This document shows, in pieces, positions 38,627 through 49,096 of a stretch of DNA of 64,000 nt. Position 1 is the first letter of the stretch; the number at the start of each line of letters is the position of its first letter. A program made the position numbers and the translations under genes. The notes below the pieces were generated by a model. It was not told where the DNA came from. It saw only the letters and a list, made by a program, of their open reading frames with translations, and searched no databases. Origin of the DNA: JBFXAF01 sp050184585 (lineage in GTDB: Bacteria; Pseudomonadota; Alphaproteobacteria; Rhizobiales; Rhizobiaceae); NCBI GenBank assembly GCA_050184585.1, contig JBFXAF010000007.1, positions 62,001 through 126,000 on the forward strand, written 5' to 3'.

Positions 38627-39181
38627 GTGGACCAGATCGCACCCAAATCCGGTGAAACCGTCACACCGATCGTCGTGATGGGCGTGAGCGGCAGCGGCAA
38701 GTCGGTAGTCGGCATCGCCTTGGCGGAAGCGCTCGGGGCATCCTTCGTCGAAGGCGACCAACTCCACCCGCCACGCAATGTCGATCTGATGGCGCGCGGG
38801 ATCGCGCTGGTCGACGACGACCGCTGGGGCTGGCTCGACACGGTTGGCGCGGCGATCGCCCGGCAATTCGCCAGGGGCGAGCTGGTCGTGGGCGCATGTT
38901 CGGCGCTGAAGCGGTCATATCGCGATCGGCTGCGCAGCCTCAATCCCGGCCTCGTGTTCATTCATCTCGCGGTCGATGCCGACACGGCGCGCCTGCGCGT
39001 CCACGGACGCCGCGGCCACTTCATGCCGGCGAGTCTGGTCGAGAGCCAGTTCGCGGCGCTGGAACGACCGCAGGCCGACGAGGCGGCCTTGACGCTCGAC
39101 GCGTCAAGGCCGGTCGATCAACTCGTCGCGGACGCACTGCGTTGGTTCGGCCGCGGCGCCGTGACGACCGGGCAGCGTTGA
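38627..39181 (+). CDS. gntK: Gluconokinase
   Basis: A 184-residue GntK-type kinase with P-loop GVSGSGKS near residue 19, the LVDDDRWGWLD segment, CSALKRSYRDRLR and HFMPASLVESQFAALE, all gluconokinase hallmarks. It phosphorylates D-gluconate to 6-phosphogluconate. The GTG at 38627 is the first start after permease 2; the ATG before GVSGSG would give a short version. Its place in the ABC operon suggests that the transported substrate feeds gluconate or is gluconate. Confidence 0.92.
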   Translation: MDQIAPKSGETVTPIVVMGVSGSGKSVVGIALAEALGASFVEGDQLHPPRNVDLMARGIALVDDDRWGWLDTVGAAIARQFARGELVVGACSALKRSYRDRLRSLNPGLVFIHLAVDADTARLRVHGRRGHFMPASLVESQFAALERPQADEAALTLDASRPVDQLVADALRWFGRGAVTTGQR

Positions 39182-39195
39182 CGTAGGGCAGGGGA

Positions 39196-40113
39196 ATGAT
39201 GAGCGACAGCGCCTTCGAAACACGTGATCCTCGCTTTGCCCCGCTGGTCAATCTGCATTCGAGGATCGAACGGCTCCACACCGGCTGCCTGTGGTCCGAG
39301 GGGCCGGCATACTTCGCCGCCGGCCGCTACCTCGTCTGGTCGGACATCCCCAACGACCGGATGATGCGCTACGACGAGACCGACGGCTCGGTCAGTGTGT
39401 TCCGCCAGCCAGCCGGCAATACGAACGGCAACACCGTCGACCGCCAGGGCCGAATGGTCACTTGCGAGCATGGAGGGCGCAGGGTGAGCCGCACCGAGCA
39501 CGACGGAACCGTGGTGACCGTCGCCGACCGCTGGGAGGGCAAACGCCTCAACTCGCCTAACGACGTCATCGTTCGCTCAGACGGGTCCATCTGGTTCACC
39601 GATCCGACCTACGGCATCGACTCCGACTACGAGGGCAACAAGGCCGAGAGCGAGGTCGGTTCGTCGCAGGTCTACCGGGTCGATCCCGCGACGGGGGAGA
39701 TCGCGGCCGTCGTCACCGACATGATCAAGCCGAACGGCCTCGCCTTCTCGATCGACGAGACCAAGCTCTACGTCTCGGATACCGGTCGGACCCACGGGGC
39801 GCGGAACCCCGCGCATATGAAGGTCTACGACGTGGACGAGTACGGGGCGGTATCGGGCGGCCGGGTGTTCGCCGACTGCACGGCCGGCCTTTTCGACGGG
39901 TTCCGGCTCGACGTCGCCGGGCGGATCTGGACCAGCGCCCATGATGGCGTGCACTGCTACGATCCCGACGGGACCCTGATCGGCAAGATCCTGCTACCCG
40001 AAGCGGCGGCCAATTGCGTCTTCGGCGGGCCGAAGCGCAACTACCTCTACATCACCGCGACGACCTCGCTCTACATGGTCAGGCTGATGACCAATGGGCA
40101 CCGTACCTACTGA
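39196..40113 (+). CDS. SMP-30/gluconolactonase family protein
   Basis: A 305-residue six-bladed beta-propeller lactonase. The N-terminal LHTGCLWSEGPAYFAAGRYL holds the metal-binding Glu; LNSPNDVIVRSDGSIWFTDPTYGI and KPNGLAFSIDETKLYVSDTG supply the other ligands (Asn, Asp). Such enzymes hydrolyse aldonolactones to aldonates. With gluconokinase upstream it suggests lactone → gluconate → 6-phosphogluconate. Two adjacent ATG codons (39196 and 39199) are possible starts, with AGGGG just before. Confidence 0.92.
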   Translation: MMSDSAFETRDPRFAPLVNLHSRIERLHTGCLWSEGPAYFAAGRYLVWSDIPNDRMMRYDETDGSVSVFRQPAGNTNGNTVDRQGRMVTCEHGGRRVSRTEHDGTVVTVADRWEGKRLNSPNDVIVRSDGSIWFTDPTYGIDSDYEGNKAESEVGSSQVYRVDPATGEIAAVVTDMIKPNGLAFSIDETKLYVSDTGRTHGARNPAHMKVYDVDEYGAVSGGRVFADCTAGLFDGFRLDVAGRIWTSAHDGVHCYDPDGTLIGKILLPEAAANCVFGGPKRNYLYITATTSLYMVRLMTNGHRTY

Positions 40114-40336
40114 CGCGGCACGAAATCATTTCCCCTCCATCGCCTTCGCGGCCACGCTTCCATTTCACAGGGGAGGATCCAGCGTCGCTGCGGAACTGCG
40201 CCAAGCTGCCGCGCGCCAAACGTCTAATGTTGTCGTCGCGGATGAATTGATAATAATGCCGCCGAACCGGCTCCGGGGCGTGGCGGGATGGCGTCCCGTC
40301 AGCGACGCGGCGGGTAGCTGATCGGGGAGGGAATGA

Positions 40337-42292
<1,956 letters not shown>

Positions 42293-42294
42293 TT

Positions 42295-43032
42295 GTGGGC
42301 GAAGAGCTTGGATGCGTCAGCCAGGTCTGGCGCTACCCGGCAAGCTCGCTCGCCGGCGAGCGGCCCGTCGCCATCGAGGTCGGTTTTCGCGGCGTTTCCG
42401 GCGACCGCGGCTTCGGCGTGGTCGAGGCCGCCACCGGGGAGCCGGGCCGTCCCGACGGCGACCGCAAATGGCACGGCCTGCCGTGGATCAGGACACGACT
42501 GTCGGACACCGGCTTGCAGGTCGCGGTGCCGGGCGGTGACTGGCTCGATGCCCCCGGCGAAGAATGCGACGGCGTGCTCAGCGGCTTCCTGGACTTCGCG
42601 GTATCGCTCAGGCCATTCAGCCGGGAGGCCGCGCCGGAGTTCGGCGGCCCGCTATCCTCCTCGCGTTACGACGTGGCGCCGGTGCATCTTCTCACCACGG
42701 CTTCGCTGGCGGAGCTGCGGCGGCTCAGCCCGGACACCGATCCCGATCCGCGCCGCTTCAGGCCGAACGTGCTGGTCGAAATGCCTGCGGTCGCGGGCCG
42801 TTTCCCCGAGACGGAGTGGATCGGCCGCAGGATCGCCGTCGGCGAGGTGGAACTGACCATTTCGGAACCCTGCCGGCGCTGCGGCTTCACCATCATCGCG
42901 CAGGACGGGTTCGATAACGATCCCGAGGTCCTTCGCCAGCTCGTCAGGCACAACGGCCGCAACATCGGTATCTACTGCAGGGTCGACCGGCCGGGCCGCA
43001 TTTCGGACGGCGACTCCCTGCGGTTTCTCTGA
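42295..43032 (+). CDS. MOSC domain protein
   Basis: A 245-residue protein with an N-terminal beta-barrel (MOSC_N-like; SQVWRYPASSLAGERPVAI) and a C-terminal MOSC domain carrying the conserved FRPNVLVEM and SEPCRRCGFTII segments. The Cys in SEPCRRC is the family's characteristic position for binding sulfur or molybdenum cofactor. MOSC proteins such as YcbX and YiiM reduce N-hydroxylated compounds with molybdenum cofactor; the partner is not visible here. The GTG at 42295 follows the acs stop immediately, so the gene is likely co-transcribed. Confidence 0.85.
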   Translation: MGEELGCVSQVWRYPASSLAGERPVAIEVGFRGVSGDRGFGVVEAATGEPGRPDGDRKWHGLPWIRTRLSDTGLQVAVPGGDWLDAPGEECDGVLSGFLDFAVSLRPFSREAAPEFGGPLSSSRYDVAPVHLLTTASLAELRRLSPDTDPDPRRFRPNVLVEMPAVAGRFPETEWIGRRIAVGEVELTISEPCRRCGFTIIAQDGFDNDPEVLRQLVRHNGRNIGIYCRVDRPGRISDGDSLRFL

Positions 43033-43087
43033 GGGCTTGCAACAGCCGCCGGATCGTCCCACATTGCTTCCCGTGTTCAACGAAACG

Positions 43088-43168
43088 AAAGGAGGTGATC
43101 CAATGTCGAGTGGTTTCAACCGTAGCGTGGCCCCGGCGGATCGTCCTTTCGGGAAGCAGTCTTCCTGA
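43088..43168 (+). CDS. 21-residue small ORF with full anti-Shine-Dalgarno match
   Basis: A 22-codon frame (43103–43168 including stop) encoding MSSGFNRSVAPADRPFGKQS-S. It is preceded at 43088–43100 by AAAGGAGGTGATC, which is complementary to the whole 3' tail of 16S rRNA, with GGAGG seven bases before the ATG. Such a site is far stronger than any other in the window. After the stop come GC-rich inverted repeats and a terminator at 43237. It could be a real microprotein, a leader peptide or a ribosome-binding RNA. The peptide is not recognised; the coordinates include the ribosome-binding site. Confidence 0.5.
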   Translation, partial: KGGDPMSSGFNRSVAPADRPFGKQSS

Positions 43169-43236
43169 CAGGCGCGTGACGCGCGGCCGGCAGCATCGCT
43201 GCCGCCCAAGGGCCGCGCCACGGACGGAAAGCACGG

Positions 43237-43263
43237 AAGGCCGCCCGAGAGGGCGGCCTTTTC
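43237..43263 (+). terminator. Rho-independent terminator after the small ORF
   Basis: A perfect stem AAGGCCGCCC / GGGCGGCCTT (43237–43260) with a GAGA loop, followed by TT. It closes the acs–MOSC–small-ORF transcript and stands nine bases before the convergent TadG gene end. Confidence 0.8.
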
Positions 43264-43271
43264 CGTTTCGA

Positions 43272-44606
43272 TCAGCGGGTCAGCGCCAGACTTTCGATGT
43301 TGCGGGCGATCTCTAGAAACGCCTGGTTCAGTTCCTCGGCGGAAGACGTTTCGAAATAGTGCCGCGTCGTGTCGTCGGGGGAAGCGCAGTCATTCATCAC
43401 CGCCTTGGCGCCGGCCTCCTTCAGCATGAAGCCTATCGTGAAGAGTTCGATGCCGTCTAGTTTCATGGCGTCGCAGAGCCTTTCGGCATTGTCGCGCGAG
43501 CGCGAGGCCTGGCCGCCCGTGGTGTCTCCATTTCGCCCGACGCCCGCGAAGGCGGTGTTGAACTCGCCGTCGGTCATCAGGATCGCGATCTTGGCGACCC
43601 GCCGCGCATCGTGCTGGGCCGGGCGGGCGGAGGCGGGCAGGAACTCGCGCCAGCGGGGCGAGAGCATGTACCAGCTCCACTGGATGCCGATGTGGCCGGC
43701 TGTCGAACCCTGGGCGTGGAAGCCGTCGATGGTCGCCCTCAGCGCATCGGCGTCGCCCGTCAGCGGCGTGAGGATTGCGGCCGGGCAGAACTCCAGCCTG
43801 TAGTCACGGCTCGGCATCGCCGAGGCCGGCGAGGCGTCGGAGTAGCGGAAGTCGCCCTTGCGCTCGGTGGCGCAGCGGTCGCCGCGGCGCGTGCCGTCCG
43901 GCAGCAGGTCGATGTCGTTCCTGCCGGAAGACGCCATGGTCACGCCCGTCCAGACGGGCGGCTCGGCCGACGTAAAGGCCTTCTCGTAGTGCACGTAACG
44001 CGCCAGAGCGCCTACGTTGACCGCGTCGGCATAGGGCACGATCGACAGCCGCACGCGGGGGTTCCGCGCGTCCTGGCCGCCGAGGAAGGCGTCCACCGCA
44101 TTTGTCGCGGCGGTCTTCAGCGCCTCGATCTTCTTGCCTGCCATCGAGCCGGTGACGTCGAGCATCATCACGACCTCGATCGCCTTGTCGGAATAGAGCG
44201 CCGCGCTGTCCGCGACCACGGTGCGGGTGGGCGACCCGCCGAACACCGGAAAGAAGAGGTCGACCGTCATCGCCGCGCTTGCCGACACGGTCCTCGCCTG
44301 CCTGTCGACCACGAGGCCGTCGAGCCGAACCGCCGCTTCGCCGTCCACGTTGGAGAACAGGAAACTCTCGACCGAGCCGCGGGCGTCCTTCTCGGCGATC
44401 GTGCCGGTCGTCAGGTCCCTCGCGGTCGAGGTGACCGCTGCGTCGAGGGCATAGAGTAGCTGCGAGCGCGCCGAATGGAGCTGGACCGCGTTGATGCCGA
44501 ACCCGGCCGCCGCGACCACGACGGTCGCGACCGCCGCCGTCGCGAGCGCGAAATTGCCGCCCCTGTCCGCCCGCCACGCATCGAAAAGGTTGGTGAGTGC
44601 CCGCAT
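43272..44606 (-). CDS. TadG-like pilus assembly protein with von Willebrand A domain
   Basis: A 444-residue protein. An N-terminal TadE/TadG-type segment (RADRGGNFALATAAVATVVV, single transmembrane helix at about residues 20–42) is followed from about residue 145 by a VWA domain with the MIDAS-like DVTGSMAGKK motif and a second metal-loop region LMTDGEFNTAF. Such proteins act with Flp/Tad pili at the inner membrane or periplasm. No other tad gene is nearby, so this is an orphan copy. It is convergent with the small ORF. Confidence 0.87.
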   Translation of the reverse strand: MRALTNLFDAWRADRGGNFALATAAVATVVVAAAGFGINAVQLHSARSQLLYALDAAVTSTARDLTTGTIAEKDARGSVESFLFSNVDGEAAVRLDGLVVDRQARTVSASAAMTVDLFFPVFGGSPTRTVVADSAALYSDKAIEVVMMLDVTGSMAGKKIEALKTAATNAVDAFLGGQDARNPRVRLSIVPYADAVNVGALARYVHYEKAFTSAEPPVWTGVTMASSGRNDIDLLPDGTRRGDRCATERKGDFRYSDASPASAMPSRDYRLEFCPAAILTPLTGDADALRATIDGFHAQGSTAGHIGIQWSWYMLSPRWREFLPASARPAQHDARRVAKIAILMTDGEFNTAFAGVGRNGDTTGGQASRSRDNAERLCDAMKLDGIELFTIGFMLKEAGAKAVMNDCASPDDTTRHYFETSSAEELNQAFLEIARNIESLALTR

Positions 44607-44846
44607 CTCGCCTCCATCCGCATCGGCCGACTGGCCTTCGGGACCAAGGGTTGCAGGATCGCGGCCAGGACGGCGGAGATTTGAGCTCGGGAAAGACGGG
44701 CGACTGTCCTTATTGGGAAAATCGGGAAATCTTGGTTAGCGGGAGGTTAAGGTCCAAAGGAAAACCGACCCCGGAATGAACCTTCTCGCAGGTTTGCCGC
44801 TCGCTGCCCTGTGCCAGGACGAAACAGCAAGCATTCCCGCCACGGG

Positions 44847-45278
44847 TCAGCCGCACCAGCCTCGCCTGCGGCCCCCGGCGTAGGGCCGTACGAGCGCGAG
44901 CGCGAGCATCATTGGCGCGACCGGGGTCCCATCGGGCGTCGAGACGTCCGCCAGCACACGGCCGTGATACTTGGCGCCCGCAATGTTGCCGATGGCGACC
45001 GGCCCGTCACGCAGAAGCGTGGCCAGCGTCCGCCGGGCAGCCTCGGCCGCGTCGCGCTCGAGCATGCAGCGCGCCTTCATTTCCGGCGCGTCGATGCCGC
45101 GGATGCGCACGTTCACCGTGACGCGATGGCCCGGCCATACATGAGCCTCGGCACGGAAGGTGTCGCCATCGATTACTGCGATCACGCGCGCCTCGACCGG
45201 CCCCGCAAACATCTCGGCCGCGAACGCCGGTGACGACAGACCGAGAAGGGCTATCAAGGTGGCAGAACGTATGTGCAT
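44847..45278 (-). CDS. Secreted thermonuclease-like protein (SNase domain)
   Basis: A 143-residue protein with a signal peptide (MHIRSATLIALLGLSSPAFA) and one staphylococcal-nuclease-like domain. Catalytic-region motifs IDGDTFRAEAHVWPG and VRIRGIDAPEMKARC are conserved, including the Asp/Arg pair and the Glu in DAPE. It would be a periplasmic or secreted phosphodiesterase. The C-terminus (RPYAGGRRRGWCG) is basic with a final Cys. It lies 240 bases downstream of the TadG start on the same strand, so it is a separate gene from tadG. Confidence 0.87.
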   Translation of the reverse strand: MHIRSATLIALLGLSSPAFAAEMFAGPVEARVIAVIDGDTFRAEAHVWPGHRVTVNVRIRGIDAPEMKARCMLERDAAEAARRTLATLLRDGPVAIGNIAGAKYHGRVLADVSTPDGTPVAPMMLALALVRPYAGGRRRGWCG

Positions 45279-45333
45279 CAGTGGAATATATTCCTATTCC
45301 ACTGATGACATCAAGTGGGTGAAGTCGCTGTCG

Positions 45334-46203
45334 TCAGGCGAGAATGCTGGCGGACATGGTCCTGTCGATGCCGTGGATCGGGGGCGTCGCCGGGTGTTCG
45401 TCCTGCTCGTAGGTCCAGACCTTGAACAGGTCCAGCCGATGCGGACCGAACGAGTGCAGCAGCGGCACGTCGGTGGCGTCCCGGCCGCGAGCGATGACGA
45501 TCCGTCCGATGCGAGGCTTGTTGTGGCGGGCGTCGAATGCGTACCACTTGCCGTCGATCCAGGCCTCGAACCAGGCCGAGAAATCCATCGGCGCGGGATC
45601 GGCCGGCACGCCGATGTCGCCCAGATAGCCGTTCACATAGCGTGCCGGGATGTTGAGGCAGCGGCAGAAGGCGATGGCGAGGTGAGCAAAGTCGCGGCAC
45701 ACGCCAACGCGCTCTTCATGCGCCTGGGCAGCCGTTCGTGTCGAACGGGCATAGCCGTAGCCGAAGGAAAGCCGGTTGTGAACGTAGTCGACGATCGCCT
45801 GCACCCGCGCCCAGCCGGCGGGAATGTGGCCGAACAGGTCCCAGGCCAGCGCGCTCAGGTGATCCGTCTCGCAATAGCGGCTTCCCAGCAGGTAGCCGAG
45901 CACGTCGTCGGGAAGGTCCTCGACCCCGGTGTCCCGTGCCGCGGTGTTGACCTCGTCGGGAAGCCCAGAATCCTCGATGACGGCATCGTAAAGGATCGAG
46001 AAGCGGCCGGCAGGCGCGGTGAATCGGCGGCAGAGATTGCCGTACCGGTCCTCGTAGACGCGAGTGGATATCGAGGGCGAGGTCAGCACGCGGGTCTGCC
46101 GCTTGATGTCCGCGCGACGATCCGGATGGATTTCGAGGAGCGAGACGACCGGCGTCGGCTGGTAGCATTCGATGGCGATTTCGTAGCCGAGCCGGATGAG
46201 CAT
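45334..46203 (-). CDS. Transglutaminase-like family protein
   Basis: A 289-residue cytoplasmic protein with an N-terminal beta-domain (about 1–120) and a transglutaminase-like core. The catalytic triad is visible: Cys in ERVGVCRDFAHLAI, His in DARHNKPRIGR and an Asp/Asn beside it; SAWFEAWIDGKWYAFDARHN is the typical segment. Members (COG1305) act as peptidases or peptide-modifying enzymes. The ATG at 46203 gives the usual MLIRLGYEIAIECYQPTPV; upstream in-frame sequence is the antisense of intergenic DNA and the SDHAF4 gene. Its function here is undefined. Confidence 0.88.
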   Translation of the reverse strand: MLIRLGYEIAIECYQPTPVVSLLEIHPDRRADIKRQTRVLTSPSISTRVYEDRYGNLCRRFTAPAGRFSILYDAVIEDSGLPDEVNTAARDTGVEDLPDDVLGYLLGSRYCETDHLSALAWDLFGHIPAGWARVQAIVDYVHNRLSFGYGYARSTRTAAQAHEERVGVCRDFAHLAIAFCRCLNIPARYVNGYLGDIGVPADPAPMDFSAWFEAWIDGKWYAFDARHNKPRIGRIVIARGRDATDVPLLHSFGPHRLDLFKVWTYEQDEHPATPPIHGIDRTMSASILA

Positions 46204-46283
46204 CGGAGTACCCCGTCTGGTTTGAGGAAGAACCGATATCAAACGTGCGCGGGCGTCCGCAGGTTCCGCATTACAATTGACAC

Positions 46284-46499
46284 TCAGAAGTCGCTCGCCA
46301 GCCCGTTGACCTCCCAGTCGCCATAGCGAACGGGCTCCAGCCCGCCACGCCCGCCGGTCTCTTTGGGGGCGGTCGATTCGGCCTCCAGATAGGCTTTGCG
46401 CCGCGCCTCGGCCTCGGCGAGCGCACGGCGGGCCGCGCGGCTGAGCGGGCGGGAAGGCGATGCGGCTCGGCCGCTGTCTTCGGGAGGGGTGTCGGACAT
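46284..46499 (-). CDS. DUF1674 / SDHAF4-like protein
   Basis: A 71-residue protein ending in GLEPVRYGDWEVNGLASDF, the hallmark of the DUF1674 (SDHAF4) family. In mitochondria and bacteria SDHAF4-type factors assist flavinylated succinate dehydrogenase subunit A. The N-terminal half is a charged Ala/Glu/Arg helix. The protein is short and the tail motif is near perfect. It lies about 80 bases from both the divergent htpX gene and the downstream transglutaminase-like gene; in many Rhizobiales it also sits beside htpX or rsmB. Confidence 0.9.
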   Translation of the reverse strand: MSDTPPEDSGRAASPSRPLSRAARRALAEAEARRKAYLEAESTAPKETGGRGGLEPVRYGDWEVNGLASDF

Positions 46500-46579
46500 T
46501 GAAAACCAGGCTCCGTTTTCCCATCATATAGCGTCAGCCGCGGCGGTGTAGACCCCGGCCGGGCACACGAGGAATCCGA

Positions 46580-47650
46580 ATGAACACGATTCGCACCGCC
46601 ATGCTCATCGCCGTGATGACGGCGCTGTTCATGGGTGTCGGCTACCTGATCGGCGGCGGCGGCGGAATGATGATCGCCTTCCTGATCGCTGCGGCGATGA
46701 ACCTCTTCTCCTATTGGAATGCTGACAAGATGGTGCTCAGGATGCACCGCGCCGTCGAGGTCGACGAGAAGAACGCGCCTGAGTACCACGCCATCGTCCG
46801 CGATCTGGCCGCCCGGGCCGGCTTGCCGATGCCGAAGGTCTACCTGATCGACAACCCGCAGCCCAATGCCTTTGCCACGGGCCGCAATCCCCAGAACGCG
46901 GCCGTCGCGGCGACGACCGGTCTACTGCAACGATTGTCCCGCGAGGAAGTGGCGGGCGTCATGGCGCACGAACTGGCGCATGTGCAGAACCGCGATACCT
47001 TGACCATGACGATCACCGCCACGCTGGCGGGAGCGATCTCCATGCTCGGAAACTTCGCCTTCTTCCTGGGCGGCAGCCGCGACAACAACAATCCGCTCGG
47101 CTTCATCGGTGTGCTGGTCGCCATGATCGTGGCTCCGCTCGCGGCCATGCTGGTGCAGATGGCGGTGAGCCGCACGCGCGAATATGCGGCGGACAGGCGC
47201 GGCGCGGAAATCTGCGACAATCCGCTGTGGCTTGCCTCGGCGCTCCAGAAGATCGCACGCAACGCCAGCCAGATCCGCAATCCCGATGCCGAGCGCAACC
47301 CCGCGACGGCGCACCTGTTCATCATCAACCCGCTTTCGGGCGAGCGCATGGACAATCTTTTCTCCACGCATCCGGCGACCGACAACCGGGTGGCGGCCTT
47401 GGTCGAGATGGAGCGCGAATGGGTCAGCGGCGCTGCGCATGAAGCAGACCGGGAACCCCCGGCCGGGGCGGACACGAGCCTTGTGGAAGCGTCTCCCGTG
47501 GTAACTCGGTCGGGGCCGGACATAGAACCCGGCTCTGGCCCGTGGGGCTCGGGACGCGCCACCCGAGAACCGCCCGCGGCGGAGCCAGATGCGCCGAGAC
47601 CCAATCCCTGGGGCCGCAATCCGACAGGACCCAGGAAAGGCCGCAGGTGA
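46580..47650 (+). CDS. htpX: Membrane zinc metalloprotease HtpX
   Basis: A 356-residue M48 peptidase. Two N-terminal transmembrane segments (MLIAVMTALFMGVGYLIG; MMIAFLIAAAMNLFSY), the zinc site H130-E-L-A-H134, a second hydrophobic pair (LGFIGVLVAMIVAPLAAMLV) and the third zinc ligand region SRTREYAADRRGAE are present. It degrades misfolded inner-membrane proteins. Typical HtpX is about 290–300 residues; here the extra ~60 residues after FSTHPATDNRVAALVEM are Pro/Gly/Glu rich and probably disordered. Its stop overlaps the GTG of rsmB. Confidence 0.95.
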   Translation: MNTIRTAMLIAVMTALFMGVGYLIGGGGGMMIAFLIAAAMNLFSYWNADKMVLRMHRAVEVDEKNAPEYHAIVRDLAARAGLPMPKVYLIDNPQPNAFATGRNPQNAAVAATTGLLQRLSREEVAGVMAHELAHVQNRDTLTMTITATLAGAISMLGNFAFFLGGSRDNNNPLGFIGVLVAMIVAPLAAMLVQMAVSRTREYAADRRGAEICDNPLWLASALQKIARNASQIRNPDAERNPATAHLFIINPLSGERMDNLFSTHPATDNRVAALVEMEREWVSGAAHEADREPPAGADTSLVEASPVVTRSGPDIEPGSGPWGSGRATREPPAAEPDAPRPNPWGRNPTGPRKGRR

Positions 47651-49014
47651 AGGCCGTCGGACCTCGCCAACCGCGTGTCGCTAGGGCTTACAATCTTCCC
47701 GACGTTCCCGGGCTGGCGGCGCGGCAGGCCGCCGCGCGGCTGCTCGGAGCGGTGGTCGACAAGCATACGTCCCTCGACGGTCTCACGGATGGCGACCACG
47801 GCCATCCTCAGTTCCTCGCGCTCGACGGGCGCGACCGTGCGCTGGTCCGCGCGATCCTGGCAACCGCTCTGCGCTATCGCGGCTCGATATCGAGGATGAT
47901 CGCGGCGCGCCTCGACCGGCCGCTGCCGCCCAAAGCCAGCGCGCTCGACCACCTGCTTTCGGTGGCCGCCGCGCAGATGCTCTTTCTCGACGTTCCCGAC
48001 CGCGCCGCGGTCGACATCGCGGTGGAACAGGCGCACGCCGACCCGCGCACCCGGAGGTTCTCGGCGCTGGTCAATGCGGTGTTGCGACGACTGGGCCGCG
48101 ACAAGGAACTCGCGCTGCCGGCGGAACTGGCGAAGCACGACGAGGCGCCGGCCTGGTTCAGGGACAAGCTCAGTGCCGCCTACGGGGCGGAGAGGGCGTC
48201 GGCGATCCTGCGAGCGCACCATCACGAAGCGCCGGTCGACTTCACGGTGAAGGCGGATGCGGCCGGATGGGCCGAGCGGCTTGGTGGATTCGTCCTGCCG
48301 ACAGGCAGCGTGCGGGTTGCACGTCTGGCGGCGCCGGTTCCGGACCTGCCCGGCTACGGCGACGGCGCCTGGTGGGTGCAGGACGCAGCCGCGGCCCTGC
48401 CCGTCCGGTTGCTCGGAGATGTCGCGGGCCTTGCAGTCGCCGACCTTTGCGCGGCGCCTGGCGGCAAGACCGCCCAGCTTATAGCGGCGGGCGCTCGGGT
48501 CACCGCGGTCGACCAGTCGCGGAGCCGGCTGAAGCGATTGGCGATCAATCTCGACCGTCTCGGCTTCGAAGCCGAAGCCGTGGAGGCCGATATCGCGAGT
48601 TGGCGGTCTGGGAGAAAGTTCGATGCGGTGCTGCTCGATGCGCCGTGTTCGTCGACAGGTACGGTGCGCCGCCACCCCGACGTGCCCTGGACCAAGACGG
48701 AGGGCGACATCGAGAAGCTGGCGGGCGTCCAGCGGCGGCTCCTGGAAGCCGCCATCAGTCTCGCGCGGCCTGGCGGGCGCATCGTCTTTTCGAACTGCTC
48801 GCTGATGCCCGAAGAGGGAGAACAGCTTGTCCGTGCGCTTCCCGCCGGCTCCGGCGTGAGGCCGGATCCGGTCGATCCCGACGAGGTCCCCGACGTCGCC
48901 CGATTTGTCACGGTCGAAGGTTTCCTGCGCACGACGCCCGCCGATCTCGATCTCGGACATCCGGAGCTCTCGGGTATCGACGGGTTCTTCGCTGCACGGC
49001 TGCAGCGGCTTTAA
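47647..49014 (+). CDS. rsmB: 16S rRNA (cytosine-C5)-methyltransferase RsmB family
   Basis: A 455-residue protein with an N-terminal NusB-like RNA-binding domain (about 20–150) and a SAM-dependent methyltransferase domain. SAM motif DLCAAPGGKTAQLIAAGA and both catalytic-site Cys segments (LLDAPCSSTGTVRRHPDVPW and FSNCSL) are visible. It methylates cytosine 967 of 16S rRNA in the family's known members. The GTG at 47647 overlaps the htpX stop (GTGA), suggesting translational coupling. Confidence 0.93.
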   Translation: MKAVGPRQPRVARAYNLPDVPGLAARQAAARLLGAVVDKHTSLDGLTDGDHGHPQFLALDGRDRALVRAILATALRYRGSISRMIAARLDRPLPPKASALDHLLSVAAAQMLFLDVPDRAAVDIAVEQAHADPRTRRFSALVNAVLRRLGRDKELALPAELAKHDEAPAWFRDKLSAAYGAERASAILRAHHHEAPVDFTVKADAAGWAERLGGFVLPTGSVRVARLAAPVPDLPGYGDGAWWVQDAAAALPVRLLGDVAGLAVADLCAAPGGKTAQLIAAGARVTAVDQSRSRLKRLAINLDRLGFEAEAVEADIASWRSGRKFDAVLLDAPCSSTGTVRRHPDVPWTKTEGDIEKLAGVQRRLLEAAISLARPGGRIVFSNCSLMPEEGEQLVRALPAGSGVRPDPVDPDEVPDVARFVTVEGFLRTTPADLDLGHPELSGIDGFFAARLQRL

Positions 49015-49096
49015 CCTACGCGGAAAATAGTCCTTTCGCCCGAAGGGGTCGATTGTCTAAGTTGCCGCCCGACGGGACATGTCGGGGAGGGTGACG

